A DNA stretch of 34,595 nt from Lentisphaerae bacterium GWF2_50_93 (GCA_001804815.1 MHBI01000088.1:76224-110818), one strand, 5' to 3'. Counted from the stretch's first letter, positions 7,433 to 16,274 are shown. Notes: a model not told the origin generated them from the sequence alone. Program-made: numbers and translations.

Positions 7433-9195
7433 GCGAACAAGGCACCATTGTCAAAGGCGATATCTTCGACATACTCCAGAGCCGCGGCAAAATATCGAAG
7501 CAGCAGGCCGAGACAGCGCAGAAACGCATGAAACGGGAGGGCATCCCCTCACACCAGTCCCTCATCGAACTTGACTGCTGTCCGCAGGAGGAGATATACA
7601 GGGCTCTCAGCGAAAACACCGGAATACCACTGATATCGCTGAACAAGATTGAAATACCGGACGAGGCGAAAAAATGCATTCCAGCCAAGACCGCGATCCA
7701 TTACAAGGTCGTCCCCATATCCCTCAGGCAGGGGACACTTGAGGCGGCATTCTCCTCCCCTCCTCCAATGCGCATACTGGAAAACCTGCGCCTCCTCGTC
7801 GGGAAACGCATCGAACCCCGGCTCGCCACATCGCTTGAAATCAGCATTACGCTTAAAAGCATGTACGGGCTCGGCGCCGAAACCGTGATCAAGATCCGCG
7901 AATCCAAGATCGGCGAAAGATTGAGCGCGGCAAGGGAGATCCGGTACAAGTCCGCCGACGGAGACATCAAGATCGACGATGAATCCGTGCCTATCATCAG
8001 CCTGGTCAACCAGATCCTCACAGACGCCCTCGAAATGAGCGCCACCGACATCCATATCGAACCTTTCCAGGACAGCGTAAGGCTCCGCTACAGGATTGAC
8101 GGGATGCTCCAGGAGATCCCCGTGCCTGATGGCGTCCGCAAATTCCACGAGGCCATAACTTCAAGGCTCAAGATCATGGCCGACCTCAACATCGCCGAGA
8201 GGAGGCTTCCACATGACGGACGCATATCGGTGCGCGCCGGCGAAGACGAATTCGACCTCCGCGTGTCCATCATGCCAAGCCGTTTCGGCGAAACCATCTG
8301 CCTCAGGATACTCAACCGCAAGACTGTCTTCCTCTCGATGACCGATCTCGGCCTTGAAGACTCCGACTTCAAGATCGTCCAGAAGCTCATAGACCTGCCG
8401 CACGGGATTGTACTTGTGACAGGCCCCACCGGAAGCGGAAAGACGACGACTCTTTACGCCGCCCTTGCGAAACTCGCGGAGACAAGGAAGGACAGGAAGA
8501 TAATCACAGTCGAGGATCCCGTCGAATATGAGATGCCGGGCATCAGCCAGATACAGATGCACAGCCAGATCGGACTTACTTTCGCCAGCGGGCTCCGTTC
8601 GATCCTCCGCCATGATCCTGACATCATTCTTGTAGGTGAGATACGCGATGCCGAGACTGCGGAGATCGCAATCAGATCCTCGCTCACCGGCCATCTGGTC
8701 TTCAGCACGCTCCACACGAACGACTCCGTCGGGGCGGTCAACAGGCTCATCGACATGGGCGTTGAGCCTTATCTGCTGGCTTCCTCCCTGGTGGCCTGCA
8801 TCGCCCAGCGCCTTGTCAGGAGAATATGCACCCACTGCAAGGTGAAGGACGAGAACATCACCCCCCAGATCCGTTCTGAAATTTCGCGTCTTCTCGGGAT
8901 CAAGCCTGAAGAAGTGCAGGCCTGGAAGGGCAGTGGATGCACAAAATGCAACCATACCGGCTACAAGGGAAGGGTCGCCATATATGAGCTGTTCCTTCTC
9001 GACGAGGAGATCCAGGACCTCACCGCGGCCCATGCCGCATCCAGCGAGCTCAGGAGAGCCGCCAGGCAGAAGGGGATGAAGACCCTGCGCGAGGACGGCT
9101 GGCTCAAACTCAACCGCGGACTCACCAGCGTCGAGGAAATCAGCAGGATTACAGGAAACTTCCTGATAAGCTACAGCATGGGTTCCGATTCGTAG
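7429..9195 (+). CDS. Type IV pilus/type II secretion assembly ATPase (PilB/GspE family)
   Basis: The 588-residue hexameric ATPase powers pilus or pseudopilus extension from the cytoplasm. Seen in order: an N-terminal MshEN/GspE-N-like domain (about 10-150); SATDIHIEPF (204-213), typical of the family; Walker A GPTGSGKTTT (332-341); Asp box ITVEDPVEYE (359-368); Walker B ILVGEIRDAETAE (400-412); His box TGHLVFSTLHTN (420-431); and the zinc-binding tetracysteine C467xxC470 ... C504xxC507. The zinc motif points to an extension ATPase (PilB/GspE), not the retraction ATPase PilT. The start overlaps the previous stop by ATGA. The cluster ends here without a PilC/GspF gene. Confidence 0.95.
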   Translation: MSEQGTIVKGDIFDILQSRGKISKQQAETAQKRMKREGIPSHQSLIELDCCPQEEIYRALSENTGIPLISLNKIEIPDEAKKCIPAKTAIHYKVVPISLRQGTLEAAFSSPPPMRILENLRLLVGKRIEPRLATSLEISITLKSMYGLGAETVIKIRESKIGERLSAAREIRYKSADGDIKIDDESVPIISLVNQILTDALEMSATDIHIEPFQDSVRLRYRIDGMLQEIPVPDGVRKFHEAITSRLKIMADLNIAERRLPHDGRISVRAGEDEFDLRVSIMPSRFGETICLRILNRKTVFLSMTDLGLEDSDFKIVQKLIDLPHGIVLVTGPTGSGKTTTLYAALAKLAETRKDRKIITVEDPVEYEMPGISQIQMHSQIGLTFASGLRSILRHDPDIILVGEIRDAETAEIAIRSSLTGHLVFSTLHTNDSVGAVNRLIDMGVEPYLLASSLVACIAQRLVRRICTHCKVKDENITPQIRSEISRLLGIKPEEVQAWKGSGCTKCNHTGYKGRVAIYELFLLDEEIQDLTAAHAASSELRRAARQKGMKTLREDGWLKLNRGLTSVEEISRITGNFLISYSMGSDS

Positions 9196-9321
9196 GGGCT
9201 AGGACACATCTATAATTCTTCGGCCTAAAGGCGGTACTCCAAATGGTCTTATCATGACAGCATCACGTAATCTGCAAAAATAACACGCACGAGTACCGGC
9301 TTCGCCAGAACTTCTATGGAA

Positions 9322-9357
9322 CGCCACCACTCCCGACGCACTCAGTGGCCGGGATCT
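9322..9357. repeat. Repeat shared with 34551-34587
   Basis: TCCCGACGCACTCAGTGGCC followed by GGGATCT is repeated at the right edge of the window with one change. The core is itself partly palindromic (TCCCG ... CGGGA). Function unknown. Confidence 0.5.
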
Positions 9358-9387
9358 TGAGACTTTGTGGCACAATATTTGATTACA

Positions 9388-9590
9388 CTGCCGTCCCATG
9401 GATGATTGGATGACTGGATTGATGGATGGTTGGGTATCAAAGACATAAGACCAAAAACATCCTAGATAAATTATCCGAAATGCCTTTCTAATAATTCTCG
9501 TGTATCTCCATGACTTCTGTGTTATCTTGAACTCAAACCCAATCATCCATTCATCCAACAATCCATCCATCCGTCATCCTGTGGGATGAC
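9388..9590. repeat. MITE-like inverted-repeat element, family 1, copy B
   Basis: The left end is CTGCCGTCCCATGGATGATT and the right end is CATCCTGTGGGATGAC; the arms are ~45 bp imperfect inverted repeats. The central AT-rich part carries CAAAGACATAAGA as in copies A and C. It lies between the convergent pilB-like and SWIB genes. In the remaining gap (9196-9766) only the shared repeat at 9322 and the terminator at 9711 were recognised. Confidence 0.78.
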
Positions 9591-9710
9591 TCTGATTTGA
9601 TTAGACAAAGCGGAGAGGGAAAAAGATGCCGGCAGGTTGCCAGCGATCCGACAATACAATTTCCTATACAGTGGTTAATTTTCCATGCGGTAGATTTTTT
9701 GGCCGTACAC

Positions 9711-9744
9711 AAAAAAAAAACGGAGCCGTTATTGTCCGGCTCCG
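9711..9744 (-). terminator. Rho-independent terminator of the SWIB gene
   Basis: On the minus strand CGGAGCCG pairs with CGGCTCCG around an 8-nt loop and is followed by ten T residues. It lies 23 bp downstream of the SWIB stop codon. Confidence 0.9.
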
Positions 9745-9766
9745 CTTTTGAAAAAGTATCGGGTAC

Positions 9767-10021
9767 TCAGGAAAGGTGCTTGCTTACCAACTTGGTCATG
9801 TCAAACATCGTTACCTGATCCTTCTTGAAGATAGGCTTGAGTTTGTCATCGGCGTTGATGTTGCGCTTGTTCTTCTTGTCCTGGAGACCGTTCTTCTTGA
9901 TGTAGGCCCAGAGTTTCTTCGTGACTTCTGTCCTCGGAATCGGCTTTGATCCTACGATCGCTGCCAGTGCTTCGCTTGGTGTCACGGGGGCCATGAACTT
10001 CGAGTTTGCTGTCTTCGCCAT
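9767..10021 (-). CDS. SWIB/MDM2-domain protein
   Basis: The 84-residue basic protein is almost entirely a SWIB domain: MAPVTPSEALAAIVG (10-24), then IPRTEVTKKLWAYIKKNGL (29-47), QDKKNKRNINADDKL and the C-terminal IFKKDQVTMFDMTKLVSKHL. In eukaryotes the fold occurs in SWI/SNF complexes; in bacteria it is known from Chlamydia, where it is also fused to topoisomerase I, and from other PVC members, where a chromatin-like or DNA-topology role is suspected. The start is the ATG preceded by AGGAGG; an upstream TTG extension lacks a ribosome site. Promoter and terminator are visible, so the gene is monocistronic. Confidence 0.9.
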   Translation of the reverse strand: MAKTANSKFMAPVTPSEALAAIVGSKPIPRTEVTKKLWAYIKKNGLQDKKNKRNINADDKLKPIFKKDQVTMFDMTKLVSKHLS

Positions 10022-10058
10022 GCTTGTCTTCCTCCTGTTTATTGTTTTAACTGGCTCA

Positions 10059-10087
10059 AAAATAGCAGTGGATACGGGAAAATGCAA
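10059..10087 (-). promoter_or_regulatory. Predicted promoter of the SWIB gene
   Basis: On the minus strand TTGCAT (10087-10082) and TATTTT (10064-10059) are separated by exactly 17 bp, about 40 bp upstream of the start codon. Confidence 0.55.
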
Positions 10088-10238
10088 AGGGAAATATCCT
10101 TTCTATCCATATGAATTTGCAAATCATTCGATATTTTTTCAGCAGAGGAAGAGAGGAAAACATGATTTACTTTTGCCCTCCACATGCTAATTTTTGATTT
10201 TCCAAATGAATAATTCCAACTTTGAGGAGTGCCTGCAT

Positions 10239-10901
10239 ATGAAGATAAAACCCGGAAGCAAGCTCATAATGATCGGTGATTCAATTACGGACTGCGGACG
10301 TGCCCAGCCTGTGGCAGAAGGACTTTTCGACCCCCTCGGCAGAGGCTATGTGAACATCGTTTCAGCGTTGATAGGCGCGACCTATCCGGAATACAGGACG
10401 AGGATCGTCAACGTCGGATGCAGCGGAAACAACGTGAAGAGCCTCAAGGACCGCTGGCGGCGCGATGTCATAGATCTGAAACCCGACTGGGTTTCAATCA
10501 TGATCGGGATCAACGATGTCTGGCGCCAGTTCGATTTGCCTCTGATGAAGGAACAGCATGTCATGCTCGACGAATACGAGGAAACACTTGACAGGCTCGT
10601 GGCGACGACTCTACGTTCTGCAAAAGGCGTTGTTCTCATGGCACCATACTATATCGAACCGAACCGCAATGACGCAATGCGCGCCAGAATGGATGAATAT
10701 GGCGCTGTAGTAAAAAAGGTCGCGATAAAGCGGAAGACATTGTTTGCCGACACCCAGGCCGCATTTGACACCATCCTGGAAACCTGCCATCCTGCCGCCC
10801 TTGCCTGGGACCGTGTCCATCCGAACCAGATCGGACATGCAGTTATAGCCCGTGCGTTCCTGGACGCAGTCGGGTTCGAGTGGAACAGGCATGTGGGCTG
10901 A
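10239..10901 (+). CDS. SGNH/GDSL-family hydrolase
   Basis: A 220-residue cytosolic protein without a signal peptide. It shows all SGNH blocks: GDSITD with the nucleophile S15 (block I), NVGCSGNN (block II, G60/N64), GIND with N92 (block III) and WDRVHPNQIGH with D191 and H194 (block V). These enzymes hydrolyse esters, often acetyl groups on carbohydrates. The genomic neighbourhood (a GH38 mannosidase) agrees with deacetylation of sugars, but the substrate is not determined by sequence. The ATG at 10239 is chosen because GAGGAG lies just upstream and residues before it are not conserved-looking. It is convergent with the mannosidase gene. Confidence 0.9.
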   Translation: MKIKPGSKLIMIGDSITDCGRAQPVAEGLFDPLGRGYVNIVSALIGATYPEYRTRIVNVGCSGNNVKSLKDRWRRDVIDLKPDWVSIMIGINDVWRQFDLPLMKEQHVMLDEYEETLDRLVATTLRSAKGVVLMAPYYIEPNRNDAMRARMDEYGAVVKKVAIKRKTLFADTQAAFDTILETCHPAALAWDRVHPNQIGHAVIARAFLDAVGFEWNRHVG

Positions 10902-10926
10902 CGCCGGCACGATGAAGAATGTTTTT

Positions 10927-10995
10927 CAGATGCAGGGTTCGCCGTCCCGGAGAAGATTCAAAATCTCTTGTCCGAGACGGACAACTCTACATTAC
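10927..10995. repeat. Palindromic element, family 3, copy 2
   Basis: The segment begins GATGCAGGGTTCGCCGTC and ends GACGGACAACTCTACATT, matching the element at 2711-2777 over its length, with the central 25 bp diverged. It lies just after the SGNH hydrolase gene. Confidence 0.65.
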
Positions 10996-11017
10996 TGCAA
11001 AATCTACTGAGGCAGTT

Positions 11018-11039
11018 AAAAAAGCCTCCCGGCTTTTTT
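11018..11039. terminator. Bidirectional terminator between convergent SGNH and GH38 genes
   Basis: AAAAAAGCC pairs with GGCTTTTTT around a 4-nt loop, so each strand has a stem followed by a T-run. It abuts the stop codon of the mannosidase gene. Confidence 0.88.
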
Positions 11040-14000
11040 CAGCTGACGAATCTCAGGGTCCTGATCTGGAACGGCCTGAAATCCAGCCTGCACGCACCTG
11101 ATGAAGTCTTCACTTCGCGTTTCACGTTCTCCAGCATGTCGGTCTCAACGAGCTTCTTGAATGGAAGACTTGTGCGAAGTTCGCAGGAGGTTGCCGTGCG
11201 CGCCGCCTCATAAAGACGGACGATGACATCTCCGGAACCATCCTCGGCAGGCTTCACCGTTTCAATTATCACGTTCTCCTCGTCGATGCTGAACAGGCTC
11301 TTCTTCTCGGCTCCGCCTTCCACGGCAAATGCAGGAATATTCAGTTCATAAGCTGAACGGATCAGTCCGCTGTGCTTGAACGTTTTATTCCAACAGTAGA
11401 ATGAATACGTGAACTCCTGAATCCCCTTGTCGGCATTCATGTCCGGCGCCAGCGGGGATTTCAGAAGGGTCAGGTTGATGCTGTTCTCTTCGACGCTCAC
11501 TCCGTATTTGCAGTCGTTGAGCACGGCGGCTCCGCGCTCCTCTTCGACAAGGGCGGCCCACTTGTGGTTGCATACTTCAAACCTGGTCGCATCGTAAGGG
11601 CGGGTCAAATGCGTCGGCCTGCGAGTATGGCCGAACTGGATCTCGTGGAGCGCGTCCTCGGCCTTCACGGACACAGGGAAATTAGCCTTGAGCATCTTGT
11701 GGCTCTCCTTCCAGTCGACAACGGTCTTGAAGTCGATCCTGCGGCTTCCAGCATAGATTATTATTTCCTGGACCAGCTTTGAAATGTTCAGCATCCGTTC
11801 AACTCGCACTGACGCGAACACCGGTCCTCCGGCGATGACTTCGATCTTCGCCTTCCTGTCGAGAGCAACAGGCTGCAGCTTGTAGATGCTGTCGATGTCC
11901 CAGGCGTCATATGAGCTAGGAACGTCCTTGTACATCCTTATGCTGTTGCAGGCGCCAGCCGCGAAATCGCGGCCGCTCTCCTTGTCGAGTATCTCCGTGA
12001 TCTCGCCTGAAGCGTCAATGCTTATCTTGAGGAATTCGTTCTCGAGGCATTTCGCCGACGCCTTCAGGGAAGACTCGGCTTTTGCAGGCGCGGATTTCCT
12101 TACCGGCATCCAGCCGGCCGACGGAATGTCTTCGACGAGTGCGAAATTCTTTCCGTCATGTTTCTGGACGGACAGTTTCTTTCCGTCAATAGTTTCAGCA
12201 CCCGTAAAAGCGGATGGCAGTTCGACGACCGCATCGCGATCCCATGACAGCGAGTTGAACACCGTGACCTGATCCTTCCTGCTGTCGAGAAGTTTCCTGC
12301 AGGCCTTTCCGGCAATCTCCCGGGTCTGTGATATCACATTTGCGTATGACGCCTCGGCCTCCTCGTAGACGCGCTGGATCGATGATCCCGGTATGATGTC
12401 ATGGAACTGGTTGAGGAGGATGTCCTTCCAGAGGCTGTCAACTTCCTGCAGCGGATACTTGAATCCCGCAAGCACTCCCGCGACCGCGCTCCAGAGTTCG
12501 GCTTCGCGCAGGAAATTCTCGCTCATCCTGTTGCCTTTTTTCGTCTTGGCCTGGGAAGTGTAGGTGCCGCGGTGCGCCTGGAAATAAAGTTCTCCGACCC
12601 ATGTCGGGAGCTTGTCGGTCCTGATGTCTTCGAAATATGAGACCGGCACATCAATCTGGCAGCGTGGAAGCCCTTCAAGGTTCTTTTCACGGCGCAGGAA
12701 TTCGAGGTGCTCGCGGGTCGGCCCCCCTCCTCCATCGCCATAGCCGAACGGCATCATCCTGCCGGAGTGTATTGCATCCTTCTGTACGCGTTCATTCCAG
12801 CGGTTCATCACGTGCGTAGGCTTCGTCTCGGAGTTGTAGTCGTTGTGCAGATACGAGAGGACGCGGGTGCCGTCAATACCTTCCCACCAGAAGATGTTGT
12901 AGGGGAACGGATCGCCGCCGTTGTATGTCCAGAAGATCTTCTGCGTCGAGAAATATTTTATGCCGCATCCCTCCATGATCTGAGGAAGGGCGCCGCTGTA
13001 TCCGAAGACGTCGGGCAGCCACATGAGCTCGCTTTCTACTCCGAACTCATCCTTGAAGAAGCGCTTGCCGTGCATGAACTGGCGGATCAGGCTTTCGCCG
13101 CCGGTCACATTGGTATCCGGCTCAACCCACATTCCACCGTCCGGGATCCACTGTCCTTTCCTGACGGACTTTTTGACTCTCTCGTAGAGTTCGGGATATT
13201 TTCTTTTCACCATCCTGTAGAGGTGTGCCTGGCTCTGTAGGAACTTGTACTCGGGATATTCCTCCATAAGCGCCAGCTGTGATGAGAATGTGCGGCAGCA
13301 TTTGCGTTCGGTCTCCTGCAGCGGCCAGAGCCATGCCACGTCGATATGCGAATGTCCGAAACATTTCATCAGCGGAGATGTCGGCCCGTTCTTGAGATCA
13401 AGCATGGGCTTGAGTATTTTACGTCCGGCCCTGACAGTCGCGAGCATCTCCTTCCTCGGCAGTTCGACATCGACCACGAGAGTCATTTCCTTGAGGGCAT
13501 CGTCAATCTGTGCGACTCTCAGCGATTCCGTGTCGAGCATGGCGTCACGCAGCAGTACAAGTGTCTCAACATCGAACCAGAGCTGGTAGAGTTCCTCCTC
13601 CCAGATCCCGAAGGAGTTGACACCGACCTTCACCTGGGTCGGACCCGGCTCCGGAACTGTCTGTTGCCCGTATGGAAGGGGTCCGCCTCCGGATGTGCGC
13701 GTACCGTGTCCTGCATACGACTCGACAAGCATCTCGAATTTCTCACCGCCCTTCGCCTTGCGCGAAAGGGTGATCTCCTTATGTCCGATATCATTTGCGC
13801 CGTAATTCATGCCGTTGACGGATATGGCTGCCTCTCCTCCGACGTTTATGCGTGCGGCGATGCGTTCACCAGCGGCGGATTTCGGGATTGACATCCTGCC
13901 CTTGAACCAGCCGTACTCCCATTTTGCGCCCCATTCGGCGCCGGGCTGCATCTTTTTGAACTGCTTCTTGAGCGCTTCCTTTGCGGTAAGCTGTTCCTTT

Positions 14001-14107
14001 GTCACAAAGCCTTCAAAATCGATCGTCCCAAGCTGCAAGTAGAAAAGGCTTGGCATCTTCCAGCGCCAGTTGTCCACCCTGCGGCGCCATTCGGGATTCA
14101 TTGACAT
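11039..14107 (-). CDS. Alpha-mannosidase, glycoside hydrolase family 38
   Basis: The 1022-residue protein has an N-terminal beta-sandwich region (about 60-240) as in the bacterial/eukaryotic cytosolic GH38 class. The catalytic barrel then begins at GHSHIDVAWLWP (251-262, zinc ligands H252 and D254-equivalent/D256) and carries WLPDVFGYSGALPQ (363-376; D366 is the expected nucleophile), DGGGG and LLNQFHDIIPGSS (zinc-binding His). The helical and C-terminal beta domains typical of the family follow. No signal peptide is seen, so it acts in the cytoplasm on imported manno-oligosaccharides. The start has AAGGAG upstream. It lies 76 bp downstream of an AraC-type regulator in the same direction, suggesting local control. 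The length is normal for the family. Confidence 0.95.
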   Translation of the reverse strand: MSMNPEWRRRVDNWRWKMPSLFYLQLGTIDFEGFVTKEQLTAKEALKKQFKKMQPGAEWGAKWEYGWFKGRMSIPKSAAGERIAARINVGGEAAISVNGMNYGANDIGHKEITLSRKAKGGEKFEMLVESYAGHGTRTSGGGPLPYGQQTVPEPGPTQVKVGVNSFGIWEEELYQLWFDVETLVLLRDAMLDTESLRVAQIDDALKEMTLVVDVELPRKEMLATVRAGRKILKPMLDLKNGPTSPLMKCFGHSHIDVAWLWPLQETERKCCRTFSSQLALMEEYPEYKFLQSQAHLYRMVKRKYPELYERVKKSVRKGQWIPDGGMWVEPDTNVTGGESLIRQFMHGKRFFKDEFGVESELMWLPDVFGYSGALPQIMEGCGIKYFSTQKIFWTYNGGDPFPYNIFWWEGIDGTRVLSYLHNDYNSETKPTHVMNRWNERVQKDAIHSGRMMPFGYGDGGGGPTREHLEFLRREKNLEGLPRCQIDVPVSYFEDIRTDKLPTWVGELYFQAHRGTYTSQAKTKKGNRMSENFLREAELWSAVAGVLAGFKYPLQEVDSLWKDILLNQFHDIIPGSSIQRVYEEAEASYANVISQTREIAGKACRKLLDSRKDQVTVFNSLSWDRDAVVELPSAFTGAETIDGKKLSVQKHDGKNFALVEDIPSAGWMPVRKSAPAKAESSLKASAKCLENEFLKISIDASGEITEILDKESGRDFAAGACNSIRMYKDVPSSYDAWDIDSIYKLQPVALDRKAKIEVIAGGPVFASVRVERMLNISKLVQEIIIYAGSRRIDFKTVVDWKESHKMLKANFPVSVKAEDALHEIQFGHTRRPTHLTRPYDATRFEVCNHKWAALVEEERGAAVLNDCKYGVSVEENSINLTLLKSPLAPDMNADKGIQEFTYSFYCWNKTFKHSGLIRSAYELNIPAFAVEGGAEKKSLFSIDEENVIIETVKPAEDGSGDVIVRLYEAARTATSCELRTSLPFKKLVETDMLENVKREVKTSSGACRLDFRPFQIRTLRFVS

Positions 14108-14183
14108 ATTAAATCTGCTCCTTTGAATTGTTTTGAAAGGGGAAATCTAATATATGCCAGCGGGAAGAAAATGCACGGTTCCG

Positions 14184-15056
14184 CTATTCCATATGCACTT
14201 TTTTGCGGTGCGTCATGCGGTACTTGTTCGCCGTCATCCCGGTCTTGCGGCGGAACTGGCGGTAGAAGAAGTAAGGACTTTCGTATCCGAGCTCCTCGGC
14301 GATCCTCATCGCAGTCTTGTCGGTCGTCTCAAGAAGCCTCTTGGCCATCTCTATGCGTCCGCGGATGAGGAAATGCTTCGGGCTTTCGCCGGTCTTCTCC
14401 TTGAAGGTGTGCGAGAAATGCGAGACGCTCATGAACGCGCTGCCTGCGATCTTCTCCAGGTCGAGGCTGCCTGTGAGGTTCTTCTCCATCAGGTCCATGG
14501 CGCGGCTGACCCTCAGCTGTACGGAATCCACTCCTTCTGAAATCTGGTTCTTCAGCATCTCGTTGATCGCACGCCGCAGCTTGATGACGAATTCAACGAG
14601 GTAGGCGCCAAGGATGAGTTCAGAGCCCTCGCCAGGATTCTCAAACTCCTCGATCATGCTGTTGAACATATCATAGAACATTTCCTTCCTAGGAAGCGAA
14701 ATTACGGGTCCAACCTTCTCTATCCTGGGAAATTCGATGCCCGCTTCTGCAAGCTCTTCGGGCTTGAACCGGAAAACGAAGTATGAGACCGTGTCAGTCC
14801 CCGCAAATTCGATATGCGCATCACCTGGACGGAAGATCATGAGGTCACCGGCATCCGCGCTGTATTGGCGGCCGTTCAACTCCAGCTTCCTTGTCCCCCG
14901 CGTTATATAGAGCAATTCGAAATGCGGATGGAAATGAGGCTTCAAGCCCCTGGACGGGCCCTGCTTCAGGTTGATGCGCGCCTCGATCTTCCCGCCTGTC
15001 AGATCCATATAGACGGGATCGCTCCACAGGTTTTTATTTTTCAAAGCTCCAGCCAT
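14184..15056 (-). CDS. AraC/XylS-family transcriptional regulator
   Basis: A 290-residue regulator with an N-terminal cupin sensor (HFHPHFELLYI around 41-51, followed by DLMIFRPGDAHIE) and a C-terminal double helix-turn-helix (about 190-285) with the usual second-helix signature SPYFFYRQFRRKTGMTANKYR. Such proteins bind a sugar in the cupin domain and activate carbohydrate genes. It is followed after 76 bp by the GH38 mannosidase gene, the likely target. GGGGA precedes the ATG. A family-1 repeat lies just upstream (15085-15160). Confidence 0.93.
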   Translation of the reverse strand: MAGALKNKNLWSDPVYMDLTGGKIEARINLKQGPSRGLKPHFHPHFELLYITRGTRKLELNGRQYSADAGDLMIFRPGDAHIEFAGTDTVSYFVFRFKPEELAEAGIEFPRIEKVGPVISLPRKEMFYDMFNSMIEEFENPGEGSELILGAYLVEFVIKLRRAINEMLKNQISEGVDSVQLRVSRAMDLMEKNLTGSLDLEKIAGSAFMSVSHFSHTFKEKTGESPKHFLIRGRIEMAKRLLETTDKTAMRIAEELGYESPYFFYRQFRRKTGMTANKYRMTHRKKVHME

Positions 15057-15084
15057 AATTCCCCTGATGCATGGATATTTTTAC

Positions 15085-15160
15085 GCTGCCGTCCCGTGGA
15101 TAATTGGATTTATTCGCCTGTGGCGAATAAATCCATCAATCCGTCATCCTGTGGGATGAC
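15085..15160. repeat. MITE-like inverted-repeat element, family 1, compact copy D
   Basis: It has the same ends as the longer copies (CTGCCGTCCC... and CATCCTGTGGGATGAC). The centre is reduced to a perfect 13-bp stem (GGATTTATTCGCC / GGCGAATAAATCC) with a 3-nt loop. It lies about 30 bp upstream of the AraC start codon, so it is in the regulator's promoter or leader. Confidence 0.75.
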
Positions 15161-15186
15161 ATTGAAGACAAGAGAAAAATCTTAAC

Positions 15187-15277
15187 TAGTGTCATGTATC
15201 GCAAATAAGTGGAATAAAATCATGCCTATTTTCGATGCGGATTCGGCTTGGCGGGAATAAGGCGATACAGCAGTATC
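15187..15277. repeat. TA-ended MITE, family 2, diverged copy
   Basis: The left end TAGTGTCATGTATCGC is identical to the intact copy at 27694. The interior (ATAAAATCATGCCTATTTTC, GATGCGGATTCGGCTTGG) is clearly the same sequence, but the right end is broken after GCGATAC. Between 15278 and 15511 no gene or further clear structure is visible. Confidence 0.75.
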
Positions 15278-15511
15278 GTTATTTCCCGACAGGACGAAGG
15301 CCGCGAGGAAAGATGCATGACCGCTTTGCGGCGTGAGTCTTTGGCGTTCGGACCGTCTGTTTGCGCTCGACGATGGCTCAGCATCGCCTCCTAGGAGTTA
15401 ATTTTATTGCTTGCCTTCCTTGCCATGGGATTGGCAACCTCAAAATTAAATCTCCGAATGCAATCTTTGCAAGCCTTCAAGAAGCTTATTTTTAAATAAT
15501 AATGTCGGATG

Positions 15512-15916
15512 CTACTTGGCAAAATACTTCCGAACCTTGGCGGCGATCTGGCGGTCCGTCATCTTGTCGACGGTTTCAACACCTGCCACGAGTCCACCGA
15601 GTTTATTTTTTTCAAGACGTTCCTTCAGCTCATTCTTTGCCGAGCCAGGACCGAATATCAGGACGGATCCTGAATTGCGGATACTGGCAATGACCTCATC
15701 ATAATAAATGTTGAGATGTCCCGCAAGGGCTCTCGAGCGGCTGTCATCGGGCGGGACCTGGCTTGGTTCAAAGGATCCCTTGAGAGGTGAATCACCGGAA
15801 CGCCGGAGCTGCTTTTCCACCTCAGATATTATCAGTGCGATCTCCTCCGCTTTCTCCTTGAGTGTCACTACAACAGCCTTCCTATGGTCAATCCACAGAC
15901 CCGCTTTTGTCTTCAT
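15512..15916 (-). CDS. Conserved hypothetical protein, eRF1/L7Ae-like fold suspected
   Basis: A 134-residue soluble protein. The N-terminus KAGLWIDHRKAVVV resembles proteins annotated as translational machinery or host-attachment proteins (WIDHR motif). The C-terminal half has LAGHLNIYYDEVI, VLIFGPGSAKNELKERL and ETVDKMTDRQIAAKV, a pattern like the third domain of peptide-release factor eRF1 or L7Ae-type RNA-binding domains. The true biochemical role is unknown; relatives are often found next to stress genes, which matches its position as the last gene of the BON1-headed cluster. The start has AAGGAG at a good distance. This recognition is from memory of the motif only. Confidence 0.72.
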   Translation of the reverse strand: MKTKAGLWIDHRKAVVVTLKEKAEEIALIISEVEKQLRRSGDSPLKGSFEPSQVPPDDSRSRALAGHLNIYYDEVIASIRNSGSVLIFGPGSAKNELKERLEKNKLGGLVAGVETVDKMTDRQIAAKVRKYFAK

Positions 15917-15972
15917 CGATGTCTCCTTTGTTTGAAAATTCCAATTCTAAATTGTCCGCATCCAAGTTTATG

Positions 15973-16176
15973 TCAGGATATAATTTTCTTGTCTGGAGGG
16001 GTAATCTGTGCGACATTCATCTCCAGCGCCTCGACTTCAGTAAAGCCGTACATTTTTTCCGCACCTCTGTTCCAGGCCGTTATTTTCCCATGCAGATCTT
16101 GAACAGTGATGGCGTCATGCGAATCCCTCAGGACAATAGCCAGCCGACGGATAACTGCTTCTGTGTCAATTTCCAT
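15973..16176 (-). pseudogene. Truncated PAS-domain protein
   Basis: A 67-residue frame containing the first half of a PAS domain: VLRDSHDAITVQDLHGKITAWNRGAEKMYGFTEVEALEMN, a close match to the PAS cores of sensor kinases and CheB/CheR fusions. The domain normally continues for about 60 more residues, with a PAC segment, but here a stop follows TPPDKKIIS. No continuation was found in the other frames before the next gene, so it is probably a remnant. A weak ribosome site (GGAT) precedes the ATG, so a short peptide could still be made. Confidence 0.55.
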
Positions 16177-16199
16177 GTTTCATCCAAATTTATTTATTA

Positions 16200-16245
16200 G
16201 TTAATGAACAGGCAAGATGCCTGTCCTACATTATTAAATTCAAGT
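16200..16245. repeat. Short hairpin repeat (CAGGCAAGATGCCTG core)
   Basis: GAACAGGCAAGATGCCTGTCCTACA is a compact hairpin flanked by AT-rich TTATTA arms. It resembles in plan the hairpins at 28952 and 566. It lies between the PAS remnant and the gene at 16275. Confidence 0.4.
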
Positions 16246-16274
16246 CAAGGATTCACCTGCATCGGCTGTATCTC

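Noticed and set aside
8161..9033. 290-codon open frame antisense to the assembly ATPase gene
   Set aside because: No ribosome site or recognisable domain; it mirrors the codon pattern of the well-supported plus-strand ATPase.
15278..15511. Candidate structured RNA (for example GCCGCGAGG and CCGCTTTGCGGCGTG hairpins)
   Set aside because: Only weak local palindromes next to a decayed repeat; no known RNA family features could be identified by eye.
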